A stretch of DNA of 64,000 nt, taken from contig CAVURU010000003.1 of the NCBI GenBank assembly GCA_963744005.1, forward strand, positions 2,976,001 through 3,040,000, read 5' to 3'. The position numbers and the translations under genes are program-made. The notes beneath the pieces are model-generated. The model saw nothing but the letters and a program-made list of their open reading frames with translations. It was not told the origin of the DNA and ran no database searches. Numbering within the stretch: position 1 is the first letter of the stretch; each line of letters opens with the position of its first letter. Source of the stretch: Palsa-504 sp963744005. Its GTDB lineage: Bacteria; Actinomycetota; Actinomycetes; Streptosporangiales; Streptosporangiaceae. This document shows, piece by piece, positions 17,003 through 25,936 of the stretch.

Positions 17003-17410
17003 TTACCTGGGCCAGCTGGTCAGGCCCTGGAGCAGGCCGAGGTAGGACGGGTCGGCGAAGCTGAGCCCGGCGAGCTGCTCGCGGCCGAACCAGCCGATGG
17101 CGTCGTGCTCCTCGGGCTGCCGGTTGGCGATGGTGCCCCGCCAGCGGCGCGAGGTCCAGACGGTGAGATCCAGGCCGGCCTGCGGATCGACCCGGTGAAT
17201 GACGGGGTTGCCGTCGACCTCGGCCAGCTCGGCGCCGAGCTCCTCGGCCACCTCCCGGCGCAGCGCGTCTGCGGGGAGCTCGCCGGGCTCCACATGACCG
17301 CCCGGGAAGTCCCACACGTCCGGGTACGCCTCCCGCCCCGGCGACCGGTGGCAGAGCAGGACCTGGCCAGGCCGGAGCAGGATCACGGCCACGACCTGAT
17401 GCTCGGCCAT
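17003..17410 (-). CDS. Nudix (MutT-like) hydrolase
   Basis: The 135-residue protein carries a complete Nudix box, GGHVEPGELPADALRREVAEELG, fitting GX5EX7REUXEEXGU, after the core strand VVAVILLRPGQVLLCHRS. Nudix hydrolases cleave nucleoside diphosphates linked to another moiety; this size and layout resemble MutT/8-oxo-dGTP or similar sanitising enzymes. It begins 17 bases after the SDR stop at 17428 and is probably the last gene of the VOC/flavoprotein/SDR operon. Confidence 0.9.
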   Translation of the reverse strand: MAEHQVVAVILLRPGQVLLCHRSPGREAYPDVWDFPGGHVEPGELPADALRREVAEELGAELAEVDGNPVIHRVDPQAGLDLTVWTSRRWRGTIANRQPEEHDAIGWFGREQLAGLSFADPSYLGLLQGLTSWPR

Positions 17411-17427
17411 GGCCCGAACCGCCGCTC

Positions 17428-18210
17428 TCAGGCGCCGGCGACGAGTTGCTGGCCGCCGTCGATGTCGTAGGTGGCGCCGGTCAGCGCGGTGTTGGTCATC
17501 AGGTGGACGGCCAGCGCGGCGACGTCGGCCGGGCCGATGACCCGGCGGATGGGCAGCGTCTCGCGAAGCTGGTCGCGCCGGGCGTCCAGGGCGTCGCCGA
17601 GCAGGGCGGCGGACAGCGGGGTGTCGACGAACCCGGCAGCGATGAGGTTGACCCGGATGGGCGCCACCTCCACGGCCAGGTTGGCGATCAGGGCGCTGAG
17701 CGCGGCGGTGCCGGCCCCGATGAGGGACAGGCCCGGGCCGCGGCTGCGGCCGCCGGTGCCGCCCATGAACAGCAGCGTGCCGCCGGGCCGGACCCGGCCC
17801 ACGGCGTGCTGGGCGACGGCCACGGCCAGCCAGATGTGCTCATCGAAGTCCTGGTGGGCCCGGTCGCGGTCCAGCTCGGCCAGCGGGGCGTAGTAGGGGC
17901 CGGGCCCGGTGACCAGGACGTGGTCGACCGGGCCGGGCAGCCCGGCGAAGAAGGCGGCCAGGGCGGCCCAGTCGGTGACGTCGAAGGCGGCGGTGCTGCG
18001 GGCGCCGAGCTCGCGGTAGGCGCGCTCGAGCGGCTCGGCGTGGCGGCCGGTCAGGATGACGCCGGCGCCCTGGGCGCGGGCCAGCCGGGCCGTCTCGTAG
18101 CCGATGCCGGCGCTGCCGCCGATGACGACGACGGTCTGCCCGGCCAGGACTGGTCCGCCTGGTCCGGACGTGCCTGGTGTGGGCGCGGTTTCGGGGCCGG
18201 GGCCGGTCAT
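17428..18210 (-). CDS. SDR-family protein lacking the catalytic Tyr-Lys pair
   Basis: The 260-residue classical SDR has the cofactor site VVVIGGSAGIGYETARLARA and the family end GATYDIDGGQQLV. Where the catalytic YxxxK helix should be it reads SLIGAGTAALSALIANLAVE, with neither Tyr nor Lys, so standard hydride chemistry is doubtful. VRVNLIAAGFVDTPLS after it is normal. The start ATG 18210 overlaps the flavoprotein stop (ATGA). It may be a non-catalytic partner or act on a bound cofactor. Similar degenerate SDRs are known in actinomycetes. Confidence 0.87.
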   Translation of the reverse strand: MTGPGPETAPTPGTSGPGGPVLAGQTVVVIGGSAGIGYETARLARAQGAGVILTGRHAEPLERAYRELGARSTAAFDVTDWAALAAFFAGLPGPVDHVLVTGPGPYYAPLAELDRDRAHQDFDEHIWLAVAVAQHAVGRVRPGGTLLFMGGTGGRSRGPGLSLIGAGTAALSALIANLAVEVAPIRVNLIAAGFVDTPLSAALLGDALDARRDQLRETLPIRRVIGPADVAALAVHLMTNTALTGATYDIDGGQQLVAGA

Positions 18211-19583
18211 GAGCGATGCGCCATCTGCGCGGCCATCGGGCTGGCCGGCATCGGCTTATCGGCGATCTGCATGCGCAGGGCCATGACGGCGGTGTCGTAG
18301 ATGCCGGAGAAACTCGGGAAGGGCTGGATGGTGTCGGCCAGCACGTCCAGCGGGACGTGGGCCCGGATGGCCAGGGTGGCCTGCTGCAGCCACTCCCCCG
18401 CCTCGGGCCCGAGGGCGTAGGCGCCGGTCAGCCGCTGGCCGTCGGACAGCAGGGTCAGGAAGCCGTTGGAGTCGGCGTAGGCGTGGGTGTAGGCGGCCGT
18501 CTTGGGCACCTCGGAGACCAGGGCGGTGCCGCTGTAGGGGGCCTCGGCGGCGCCCACCGCGCCGGCCTGCGGGTCGGTGTAGGTGACCCGCGGGACGGCC
18601 TCGTAGTTGGCCGCGCGGTCCTCGCCGGCGATGTTGGCCGCGACGACGTCGCCCTCGTACTCGCCGACGTGCGTCAGCGGCCAGATGCCGTTGACGTCGC
18701 CGATGGCCCACAGCCGCTCGCCGGCCCGCAGGTGATCGTCAACCTTGACGCCGCGGGCGTCGAAGGTGGCGCCCGCCGTCTCCAGGCCGACGCCCTCGAC
18801 CCGTGGACGCCGGCCGGTGGCCACGAGCAGCCTGGTGCCGTGCAGCTGGGTGCCGTCGCCGAGGTCCAGGACGAAGTCCTGGCCGTCGCGGTGAGCGCCG
18901 GTGACCTGCTGGCCGAGCACGACCTCGATGCCGTCCCGGCGCAGCGCCTCGCCCAGGGCCTGGCCGAGCGGCGCGGGCTCGCGGGGAATGAGGTGGTCGG
19001 CACCCTCGATGATGACGGCCTCGCCGCCTAGCCGCTTGACGACCTGGGCCAGCTCCACGCCCGCGGAGCCGCCGCCCAGCACCAGCAGGCGGCGCGGGAT
19101 CTCCTTCATGCTGGTGGCCTCGCGGGTGCCCCAGACGCCGTCGAGCTCGCGCAGGCCGGGGACCGGCGGGACGAACGGGTCCGCGCCGGTGGCCACCACG
19201 ATGTGCCCGGCGGTGTGCCGGACGCCGTCGACGTCGACCGCGCCGGTCCCGGCCAGCACGCCGGTGCCGCGCAGCAGGGCGATGCCCCGGCTGGCCAGCC
19301 ACTGCTCCTGGCCGGCGTCGGACCAGTTGGAGACCATGAAGTCCCGCCAGGCCAGGGCGTCGGCCACGTTGACCTGCGCGGTCCCGCCCGCGTCGCGGGC
19401 GCCCTGGACGGCCTCGCCCGGGCGCAGCAGCGACTTAGAGGGGATGCAGGCCCAGTAGGAGCACTCGCCGCCGACCAGCTCCCGCTCGACCACGGCCACG
19501 TGCAGGCCGCGGGCGGCCAGGGCCCCGGCGCAGTGCTCGCCCGGTGCCCCGCCGCCGAGCACGATGACGTCGAAGTCGGTCAT
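18207..19583 (-). CDS. Pyridine nucleotide-disulfide oxidoreductase-like flavoprotein with degenerate C-terminus
   Basis: The 458-residue protein follows the dihydrolipoamide dehydrogenase/mercuric reductase fold. It has the FAD site DVIVLGGGAPGEHCAGALAA, the redox-active cysteine pair in GGECSYWACIPSKSLL, the NAD(P) site RRLLVLGGGSAGVELAQVV and the second FAD contact LWAIGDVNGIWPLTHVGEYE. In place of the C-terminal HPHPTLSE motif, which provides the catalytic His-Glu dyad in true disulfide reductases, it has DTIQPFPSFSGIYDTAV. It probably reduces another substrate such as a quinone. It is coupled by ATGA to the genes on both sides. Confidence 0.9.
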   Translation of the reverse strand: MTDFDVIVLGGGAPGEHCAGALAARGLHVAVVERELVGGECSYWACIPSKSLLRPGEAVQGARDAGGTAQVNVADALAWRDFMVSNWSDAGQEQWLASRGIALLRGTGVLAGTGAVDVDGVRHTAGHIVVATGADPFVPPVPGLRELDGVWGTREATSMKEIPRRLLVLGGGSAGVELAQVVKRLGGEAVIIEGADHLIPREPAPLGQALGEALRRDGIEVVLGQQVTGAHRDGQDFVLDLGDGTQLHGTRLLVATGRRPRVEGVGLETAGATFDARGVKVDDHLRAGERLWAIGDVNGIWPLTHVGEYEGDVVAANIAGEDRAANYEAVPRVTYTDPQAGAVGAAEAPYSGTALVSEVPKTAAYTHAYADSNGFLTLLSDGQRLTGAYALGPEAGEWLQQATLAIRAHVPLDVLADTIQPFPSFSGIYDTAVMALRMQIADKPMPASPMAAQMAHRS

Positions 19584-20200
19584 GTCGGCAGCTCCGTCCC
19601 GGCGCGTTCGGCGACCATGTAGGCCGCGTACCAGTCGGGCCAGTTCTCATCCGCGTGCCCGATGCGCTTCTCGTGCTCGCCGTGCGCGGCCGAGGCCCGG
19701 CGCATCGCGTCGGCCAGGTCCTGGACGCTGGTGTAGGTGGTGTCATCGGCCGCGATCCGGCCGGGCAGCCGCTTGGTGACCTCCTGGACGAGCCAGCCGT
19801 TTCCGTCCGGGTCGGTGAAGGTGAGGAAGGAGCCGTAGCTGCCGTTGTCGGCGGCCCGGCCGGACGTCCGGCCGGCCCCGTCCGGCCGGAACTGAGCACC
19901 CGGTGACGTGGGGTGGAACACGTCGCTGACCGGGGCGCCGTGGGCGGACAGCTCGCCGCGGGCGGCCACGATGTTGGAGACGACCAGGTACAGGCCCTGA
20001 GCCGAGCCGGGCGGGGCCGAGGTCATGTGGGTGCCGAACTGGACCGAGCAGTCCGAGCCGGGCGGGGTGAACTGGACGACCCGGAAGCCGTTGTCGAATG
20101 GGAAGTCAGCGTCCAGCCGCCAGCCGAGCCCCGCGTAGAAGTTCTTGGCGCGGTCGACATTCGCGACCGGGATGACGACCACCTCCAGCCTCTGATCCAC
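19580..20200 (-). CDS. VOC/glyoxalase-fold protein with C-terminal extension
   Basis: The gene is read from GTG 20200, which follows an AGGGAGAGG ribosome-binding site; the open frame extends upstream without one. The first 135 residues form a glyoxalase-like domain: VVVIPVANVDRAKNFYAGLG, FDNGFRVVQFTPPGSDCSVQ and the late FTDPDGNGWLVQEV. Residues 140-206 form an extension with TTYTSVQDLADAMRRAS and an ENWPDWYAAYMVAERAG end, seen in a subset of actinomycete VOC proteins. This is the first gene of the coupled operon, and its stop overlaps the flavoprotein start. The ligand is unknown. Confidence 0.85.
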   Translation of the reverse strand: MDQRLEVVVIPVANVDRAKNFYAGLGWRLDADFPFDNGFRVVQFTPPGSDCSVQFGTHMTSAPPGSAQGLYLVVSNIVAARGELSAHGAPVSDVFHPTSPGAQFRPDGAGRTSGRAADNGSYGSFLTFTDPDGNGWLVQEVTKRLPGRIAADDTTYTSVQDLADAMRRASAAHGEHEKRIGHADENWPDWYAAYMVAERAGTELPT

Positions 20201-20341
20201 GGCCGTTCCTCTCCCTGAAGGCCCGCGGCCCGCTCCGGATGTCCTGACCCATGGGCCACCGGGGCCGCCCTGACACCTACCTTCACGCCACCAGTCGCGG
20301 AAGTCCACCAATAGCTCGTGAAATCACCCGGAAAGGGCGGG

Positions 20342-21181
20342 CTACGGGAGGACGGAGCTGGGCACCGGCGGCTGGACGTCGTCGTAGATGCGAGCCGCGG
20401 TCAGCCGCCCGTCCGGGCCGCGCTCGAAGACGCCGATGCCGGCCTGCGGCGGCAGGTCGTGGCTCCCCCAGCGGACGCAGTTGTACTCCAGCGCGCAGCG
20501 CACGCCGTCGTCGGTCATCGCGCAGTACTCCAGGTCGATGCCGCCGCCGCCGCTGAAGCACCAGCGGAAGTACTCATCGAGGGCCGCGGCGCCGCGGTGC
20601 TCGTCATGCGGGCCGAACGGACCCCGGTAGTACCCCTCGGGGGTAAACGTGCGGACGATGGCGTCGGTGTCGCCGCGGGCCAGGGCGGCGACGTAGGTGG
20701 CGACGATGCCGGCGGGGCCGACGTCGCCCGGGCCGAAGATGGGCGGCCGGACGTGCCGTTGCTCATCAACCGGCCACTGACTGCAGTAGGTGCGGAAGGT
20801 CACCGAGCGGTCGTCGGGTGACTCGGCCACGACGGCCACCGGCCAGGCCAGCTGGCGGCCGTCGTGGTCCAGGTGGGCCAGCAGCTCCACCACGGCCCGG
20901 CCGCCGGCCACGGTGGAGGCCACGATCTCGGTCCGGGCGTGCAGGCCGGCCAGCCAGGACAGGTTGCGGCTGATGAACTGGCGCACGTGCCGGTGGCCGT
21001 GGACCAGGCCGGCCCGGGGGTCGTAGATGACCACCTCGCCCGGCCAGGCCTCGTCCAGCTCGCGGGCGTCACCGCTATTGAGGGCGGCCAGGTACTGCCC
21101 GACCGGGTCGGCCTGGCCGGCCGCCCGGGTCTGGCTGCGGGCCAGCTCCGCGGCACTGACGAAGTCCGGAAACCACGGCAT
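20342..21181 (-). CDS. Tandem SnoaL-like/NTF2-fold protein
   Basis: This 279-residue protein contains two NTF2-like units. Unit one (about 25-140) has PVGQYLAALNSGDARELDEA and DPRAGLVHGHRHVRQFISRN. Unit two (about 155-275) has IVATYVAALARGDTDAIVRT and GPHDEHRGAAALDEYFRWCF. The fold serves in polyketide cyclases, steroid isomerases and many uncharacterised binding proteins. It is cytosolic with no signal peptide. It lies upstream of the VOC operon in the same direction with a 141-base gap. No substrate can be assigned. Confidence 0.82.
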   Translation of the reverse strand: MPWFPDFVSAAELARSQTRAAGQADPVGQYLAALNSGDARELDEAWPGEVVIYDPRAGLVHGHRHVRQFISRNLSWLAGLHARTEIVASTVAGGRAVVELLAHLDHDGRQLAWPVAVVAESPDDRSVTFRTYCSQWPVDEQRHVRPPIFGPGDVGPAGIVATYVAALARGDTDAIVRTFTPEGYYRGPFGPHDEHRGAAALDEYFRWCFSGGGGIDLEYCAMTDDGVRCALEYNCVRWGSHDLPPQAGIGVFERGPDGRLTAARIYDDVQPPVPSSVLP

Positions 21182-21310
21182 GGGCCGCCACCTCTCCCCT
21201 GGCCCGCCCGGAAGGGGCCGACGCGAGAACCGTACATTCCCGGACCCGGGAAAGCGACGGATCCGGGGCGGCCGGTCAGGGCCTGAGGTGCCGGGCGAAA
21301 AACCGAGGCG

Positions 21311-21748
21311 CTAGGGGAGCGGCTGAGGTCCGGCCTGCTCGAGCTGCGCCTTGAGCCGGGCCAGGTTCGGCTTCATGTCCCGGCCGATCAGCCGGGCGAA
21401 GAGCGCGGCCAGCGGGCCGGTGAACCGGAACTCGTAGCTGACCAGCGTCCCGCCGCCGTCCGGCGTGCAGGTCAGGACGCCCTCGGGCCGGACCGGGCCG
21501 CCGGTGGTGCGGAAATCCTGCCGGCCGGGTGGTTCATGGCGGGTGATCTCGAACGGCGCGCGGATCTCGCGCCCGAACATCCGGCGCACCTCTACCGCCC
21601 TGGTCCCCACCCCGACCGGCCCCGGGCTGAGCATCTCGGTGCGGGTCAGCCGAGGCTGCCATTCGTGATGGGTGACGGGGTCGGCCAGGTAGGCGAAGAC
21701 CTCGGCGCAGGGGCGGTTGACGACAACGGATTCCCGGACCGTGGCCAT
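21311..21748 (-). CDS. SRPBCC (polyketide cyclase/Bet v1-like) protein
   Basis: The 145-residue protein starts VRESVVVNRPCAEVFAYLAD, with DPVTHHEWQP after it, the classic SRPBCC opening. A long C-terminal helix (FARLIGRDMKPNLARLKAQL) closes the hydrophobic cavity. Family members bind or cyclise hydrophobic ligands, or act as toxin-like RatA relatives. It is divergent from the channel-like membrane gene with about 145 bases between them. Confidence 0.88.
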   Translation of the reverse strand: MATVRESVVVNRPCAEVFAYLADPVTHHEWQPRLTRTEMLSPGPVGVGTRAVEVRRMFGREIRAPFEITRHEPPGRQDFRTTGGPVRPEGVLTCTPDGGGTLVSYEFRFTGPLAALFARLIGRDMKPNLARLKAQLEQAGPQPLP

Positions 21749-21893
21749 AGTTTCCTCCGCGGTTTTCTCCTGCTCGGTGATGAGCCGGCCAGACGCCTGC
21801 TGTGCTGGTTACGCCGCCGAAACCGGCCGCGGATCACAATGGTCAGCGACCTCGGTACGTTCGTAGGGCCAGCGACTACTGAGACGAGATGTG

Positions 21894-23015
21894 ATGACCG
21901 TTCCTGTTGCCGTCCGCGCGGTGCTCGCGGCGGTGGGCGCCCTGCTCGTGCTCAGCACGTGGGGCAGCATGATCGGCACGCTCATCGTGCCCCGGCCGAC
22001 CAGCGACCGGCTGACCCGGTGGGTGGACCGGATCGTGAACACGGCGTTCCGCATGTTCACCAGCCGGATGACCGACCACCGGCAGCGGGACCGGGTGCTG
22101 GCGGCGCAGGCGGCGGCCGTGCTGCTGGCCCAGCTGGCTGCCTGGCTGGGGATTTTCTTCATCGGGTACGCGCTGGTGCTGTGGCCGTTCATCGACGCCG
22201 GGCTGGGCTCGGCGTTCGGCATCGCCAGCCCGGACGTGTTCGGCGCGAACGAGGCGGTGGGCACCGCGGAGAAGATCCTGGGCGACCTGGCCGCCTTCAC
22301 CGGGCTGGTCGCGGTCACGCTGCAGATCGCCTACCTGCCCACCTTGTACGCGGAGTTCAACCGGCGGGAGAACGAGGTCTCGCTGCTGAACGCCCGGGCC
22401 GGGGTGCCGTCCTGGGGCCCGGAGCTGCTGGCCCGCACGCACTACGCGCTGGGCTCGGGGGCCTCGACCATCCACACCCTGCCCGAGTTGTACGCGGCGT
22501 GGGAGAACTGGGCGGCGGAGGTGGCGGAGAGCCACACGACGTACCTGCCGCTGGTGCGGTTCCGCTCGCCGCGGCCGTTGTCCTCCTGGGTCACGGCGCT
22601 GCTGGCCGTGCTGGACTCGGCCGCGCTGTACCTGGCCCTGTCCCCGGAGTCCGCGCCGGTGGTGCCCGCGCGGCTGTGCCTGCGGGGCGGCTTCGAGTGC
22701 CTGACCCGGGTGGCCCAGGCCATGTCGCTGAAGGTGCCGGACACGGACGCCGTTGATCCGGCCAAGGGGATCAGCCTGACGTACGAGGAGTTCATGCACG
22801 CCATCGCGCACCTGCGGGCGGTCGACTTCCCGATCGAGCGGGATCCGGAGCAGGCGTGGCCGGACTTCGTGGGCTGGCGGGTCAACTACGAGCAGGCGGC
22901 CTACGCGGTGGCCTACGCGGTCGACGCCGTCCCGGCCATGTGGTCCGGGCCACGGCGGGGCCGGACCAAGCAGATCTCGCCGATCCGGCCGGCGCTCGGG
23001 CGTCCGCCGATCTAG
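21894..23015 (+). CDS. Channel-like integral membrane protein
   Basis: The 373-residue protein (ATG 21894, with a GTG three bases earlier) has an N-terminal helix, a second at about 75-100 and a third at 125-150, which reads AFTGLVAVTLQIAYLPTLYA. It resembles actinomycete proteins with a two-helix ion-channel-like module and a large cytosolic C-terminus (FNRRENEVSLLNARAG, PSWGPELLARTHYAL). In relatives the loop before the last helix often looks like a channel pore. Here the loop reads GSAFGIASPDVFGANEA and shows no selectivity filter. It may be a degenerate channel or a membrane sensor. Confidence 0.75.
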   Translation: MTVPVAVRAVLAAVGALLVLSTWGSMIGTLIVPRPTSDRLTRWVDRIVNTAFRMFTSRMTDHRQRDRVLAAQAAAVLLAQLAAWLGIFFIGYALVLWPFIDAGLGSAFGIASPDVFGANEAVGTAEKILGDLAAFTGLVAVTLQIAYLPTLYAEFNRRENEVSLLNARAGVPSWGPELLARTHYALGSGASTIHTLPELYAAWENWAAEVAESHTTYLPLVRFRSPRPLSSWVTALLAVLDSAALYLALSPESAPVVPARLCLRGGFECLTRVAQAMSLKVPDTDAVDPAKGISLTYEEFMHAIAHLRAVDFPIERDPEQAWPDFVGWRVNYEQAAYAVAYAVDAVPAMWSGPRRGRTKQISPIRPALGRPPI

Positions 23016-23046
23016 GCGCCGAGAGCGGTGGGCCTCGGCTGACGGG

Positions 23047-23622
23047 CTAATGCGTCTGGAGGAAGCCGAGGACGCGCTGGGTGAGCAGGGCGGCGGCGTC
23101 GGGGTCGTAGGACGGCAGGCAGCTGTCGGCGAAGTAGTGCTGGTCGCCGTGGTAGAGGAACAGCTCGGCGCGGTCGGCCTGGGCCACCAGCTCGTGGGCG
23201 GCGTCCAGGTCGCCCTCGCCGGTGAAGATGGGGTCGGCGTCCATCCCGTGGACCTGGGCGGGCAGGCCGCCGGGCCAGGAGCCGAAGGCCGAGACCGGGA
23301 CGCAGGAGTAGAACAGCAGCGCGCCGCGGGCGCCCGGCCGGGTCTGGGCCAGCATCTGGGCCGGGAGCACGCCGAGGGAGAACCCGGCGTAGACCAGGCC
23401 GTCAGGCAGCCCGTCGACGGCGGCGACCCCGCGCTCGATGATGGTGCCGGGGAAGCCGAGCTGCCCGGCGTAGGCCATGCCCTCGTCGATGGTGGCGAAG
23501 GTCTGGCCGTCGAACAGGTCCGGCGTGTGCACGGTGTGCCCGGCCCGGGACAGCTCATCGGCGAAGGCGAGAACGCCCGGCGTCAGTCCCAGCGCGTGGT
23601 GGAAGAGCACCACTTCAGCCAT
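23047..23622 (-). CDS. Dienelactone hydrolase family protein
   Basis: The protein is read from ATG 23622 after a GGAGGG site, giving 191 residues. The start AEVVLFHHALGLTPGVLAFA and VHTPDLFDGQTF are typical of the family. The nucleophile elbow is YAGFSLGVLPA, with Ser instead of the Cys of classical dienelactone hydrolases. His is in LFLYHGDQHYFADS, and an Asp lies in the MDADPIF region. It probably hydrolyses an ester or lactone in the cytosol. It follows the broken YCII gene in the same direction. Confidence 0.88.
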   Translation of the reverse strand: MAEVVLFHHALGLTPGVLAFADELSRAGHTVHTPDLFDGQTFATIDEGMAYAGQLGFPGTIIERGVAAVDGLPDGLVYAGFSLGVLPAQMLAQTRPGARGALLFYSCVPVSAFGSWPGGLPAQVHGMDADPIFTGEGDLDAAHELVAQADRAELFLYHGDQHYFADSCLPSYDPDAAALLTQRVLGFLQTH

Positions 23623-23710
23623 GTCACCCTCCGTGGAAGCGAAGACTTCCGCCTCACCTACCCGGCGGCGCGCCGGGCCATGCCGCACGAGGCCAGCTCT
23701 GGCCGGCTGG

Positions 23711-23972
23711 TCAGGCCTCGCCCATGCCGAAGAAGTCGTGGACGGGCCGGACCTCGACGGCGGTGACGTGGAAATCGAGGACGCGCCCGGCGCCGCCAGC
23801 GGATGGTGGTGGTGTTCTCCGGATAGTCCAGGCCCGCTCCGTTCAGCATCTCACCCGTGTTTTCCAGGTCGCGGTGCAGAGCCTCGTGCCGGCGGAAGAC
23901 GGCGGCGCGGTCTTCGGCGGACATGGCCTCGGTCGCGGCCGGGTCGGCGTACATCAGCACCAGGTACTTCAT
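23711..23972 (-). pseudogene. Truncated YCII-related (DGPF-type) protein gene
   Basis: The first 60 codons from 23972 encode a normal YCII-related start (MKYLVLMYADPAATEAMS, MLNGAGLDYPENTTTIRW). The segment that should contain the DGPF motif and the next helix is missing, and the frame changes by one base. The end LDFHVTAVEVRPVHDFFGMG then runs to a stop at 23711. Both the lost central segment and the frame change argue for a damaged gene rather than a simple read error. Family members are small dimeric enzymes or sigma-factor-linked proteins of unclear function. Confidence 0.6.
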
Positions 23973-24158
23973 GCGGCCACCCTGCCATCGCCGGCTGACA
24001 TCGGCGCTGCGCCGGTGGTGGCAGGGTCACCGCTGACGGTAGAGGAACCACCCTTTTCCGGAGGCGGCCGCGGTCTTACATTGAGGCCAGTACGGCGGCC
24101 TGACCGGTTTGCGGCGACGGTGCCGCGGCCACCGGCCGCCCGGGGGCGGGGAGACGCG

Positions 24159-24977
24159 ATGAAGCGCATCATGATGCTGATCGCCGCGGGCGGGCTGCTC
24201 GTGGCCGGGTGCAGTTCGGCGAGTACATCGTCAACGACGGCCACGTCGCCGGCTACTGCGCCGTCGCCGGCGACGGCAACCGCATCGGCTACGGCGACCG
24301 CACCGGTGGCGGCGACGGCTTCGGGGAAGGGCGCGGTGGCACCGCAGCCGATCCAGGGCTGCGTGCCGACCTGCAACCAGCCGGGGCTGGTCCGGCCGGG
24401 GTCGATTCCGGAGGGGCCGTACAAGACGCAGTGGTTCTTTGGCGGGCAGATGGTGGTCACGCCCAGCGCGCCGTGGAGCATCCACGAGGACAGCACGGGC
24501 GAGTTCTCCCTCACGCTGGACGCGACGCCGCAGAACTCGGTGCTGTTCTGGGAGGACGTCTACCCGATCGAGAACGGCCAGCGGGTGCCCGGGGTGCCGC
24601 TGACCGCCCAGGGGCTGCTCGGGTGGATGCAGAAGAGCCCACGGCTGTCGGTCTCGGCGCCGCACCAGGGCACGATCGGGGCGGGCATTCCGGCCACAGT
24701 GGTCGACGTGACCATCGCCAAGGGGGTGCCGAACGAGGATCCGACCTGCCCGTCGGCGACCTGCGTGCTGTGGCTCAGCTACCCGCAGTGGACCGCGTCC
24801 TGGGGGATCGCCGAGCCGCAGGTCCAGCGCTTCTATATTTCCGACGTCTCGTACGGAGGACGCAAGCACCTGTTCGTGGCGGTGATCTATCCCGACACGC
24901 CAGGTGAGATGGCGGCCTTCCAGCCGCAGGCCGAGAAGCTCATCGCGACGGCGCAGGTGCCGGCCACCCCCGTCTGA
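24159..24977 (+). CDS. Secreted lipoprotein of unknown function
   Basis: The protein starts at ATG 24159 after GGGGCGGGGAGA. The signal peptide ends in the lipobox LLVAGC, so Cys19 should be lipid-modified. A 40-residue Ala/Thr/Ser/Pro linker follows. The mature domain has four more cysteines in two pairs (CVPTC and CPSATC), suggesting disulfides outside the cell. Segments such as APWSIHEDSTGEFSLTLDA and HLFVAVIYPDTPGEM suggest a beta-rich domain. I recognise no family with certainty. It lies upstream of the CPBP protease gene in the same direction. Confidence 0.82.
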   Translation: MKRIMMLIAAGGLLVAGCSSASTSSTTATSPATAPSPATATASATATAPVAATASGKGAVAPQPIQGCVPTCNQPGLVRPGSIPEGPYKTQWFFGGQMVVTPSAPWSIHEDSTGEFSLTLDATPQNSVLFWEDVYPIENGQRVPGVPLTAQGLLGWMQKSPRLSVSAPHQGTIGAGIPATVVDVTIAKGVPNEDPTCPSATCVLWLSYPQWTASWGIAEPQVQRFYISDVSYGGRKHLFVAVIYPDTPGEMAAFQPQAEKLIATAQVPATPV

Positions 24978-25080
24978 CGGCGGGGCCTCGCGGCTAAGCC
25001 AGCCCGGAACGGGTATCTGGACGCTGAGGGCACCATGTCCGCGCTGACCCGCGCCGGACCAGGGCGAACGGGGGAAGCCT

Positions 25081-25896
25081 GTGACTCTCGAGCAGGAACC
25101 GGCCACGCTGGCGGGCCGGCGCCGGCTGTCCTACGGGGCGTTCGCCGCGATCGTCATCGGCTACCTGGTGCTGATCCAGATCGGCGGCCTGCTGGTCACG
25201 AACGCGGCCGGCATCGCGGGCGACCGGGGCTTCGTCACCACGCACAACGTGCTGATCAGCCTGTGGATCCCGGTCGGCGCCGCGCTCATCTTCACTTACT
25301 CGGTGATCGCCATCCTCGGCTGGCAGCGGCCCGTCTTCCGGGATGACCGGCCGGTCCAGCGGTGGGTGCTGGTCGTGCCCATCGTGTTCGCGGCCGGGAT
25401 CGTCCTGGCCACCGACTACAGCAGCCTGGCCAGCAAGGGCCTGGGCTTCACCCTGATCCTGCTGATCGGCACCCAGTTCGTCGGGTGGGGCGAAGAAGGC
25501 ATGTTCCGCGGCATCGGCGTCACCATGCTCCGCGACCACGGCCTGCGCGAAGGCCAGGTCGCGCTGTGGTCGAGCGTCATCTTCGGCGTGGTCCACCTGA
25601 CCAACGCGATCGGGCACGGCGCCTCGGCCATCCCGCAGGCCATCGCGGTCAGCCTGGCCGGGTACTTCTTCTACCTGATGCGCCGGGTGACCCGCGGCAA
25701 CGTGGTCAACTCGGTGATCCACGGGCTGTTCGACTTCTCGATCCTGTCCGGCACCGCGATCATCGTCCACCAGCGCGCCTACGCCGGATCTGTCGCCGCC
25801 ATCGCGGTCTACGTCATCCTCATCGTGATCCTGCTCGTGCGCCGTCACCACATCGAGCCGCCCGCCCAGTCCGGGCCGGTTGCGGTGTCTGCATGA
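25081..25896 (+). CDS. CPBP-family intramembrane metalloprotease
   Basis: The 271-residue polytopic membrane protein starts at GTG 25081. It carries the CPBP (Abi/CAAX protease and bacteriocin-processing) motifs: GWGEEGMFRGIG (EExxxR), SVIFGVVHLTNAI with the first His, and VVNSVIHGLFDFS with the second. About seven membrane helices are visible. These proteases cleave membrane-embedded or prenylated peptides, or protect against self-made bacteriocins. No peptide-toxin gene is visible next to it. Confidence 0.9.
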   Translation: MTLEQEPATLAGRRRLSYGAFAAIVIGYLVLIQIGGLLVTNAAGIAGDRGFVTTHNVLISLWIPVGAALIFTYSVIAILGWQRPVFRDDRPVQRWVLVVPIVFAAGIVLATDYSSLASKGLGFTLILLIGTQFVGWGEEGMFRGIGVTMLRDHGLREGQVALWSSVIFGVVHLTNAIGHGASAIPQAIAVSLAGYFFYLMRRVTRGNVVNSVIHGLFDFSILSGTAIIVHQRAYAGSVAAIAVYVILIVILLVRRHHIEPPAQSGPVAVSA

Positions 25897-25936
25897 GTGG
25901 CAGGCGCGAGCGCGCCGCTGAGCGGAGGGAGACACC

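Noticed and set aside
15942..17315. A 457-residue start for the GNAT-membrane protein
   Set aside because: The first 120 codons overlap the Nudix gene in another frame and are Arg/Pro-rich; the ATG at 16946 gives a normal GNAT start.
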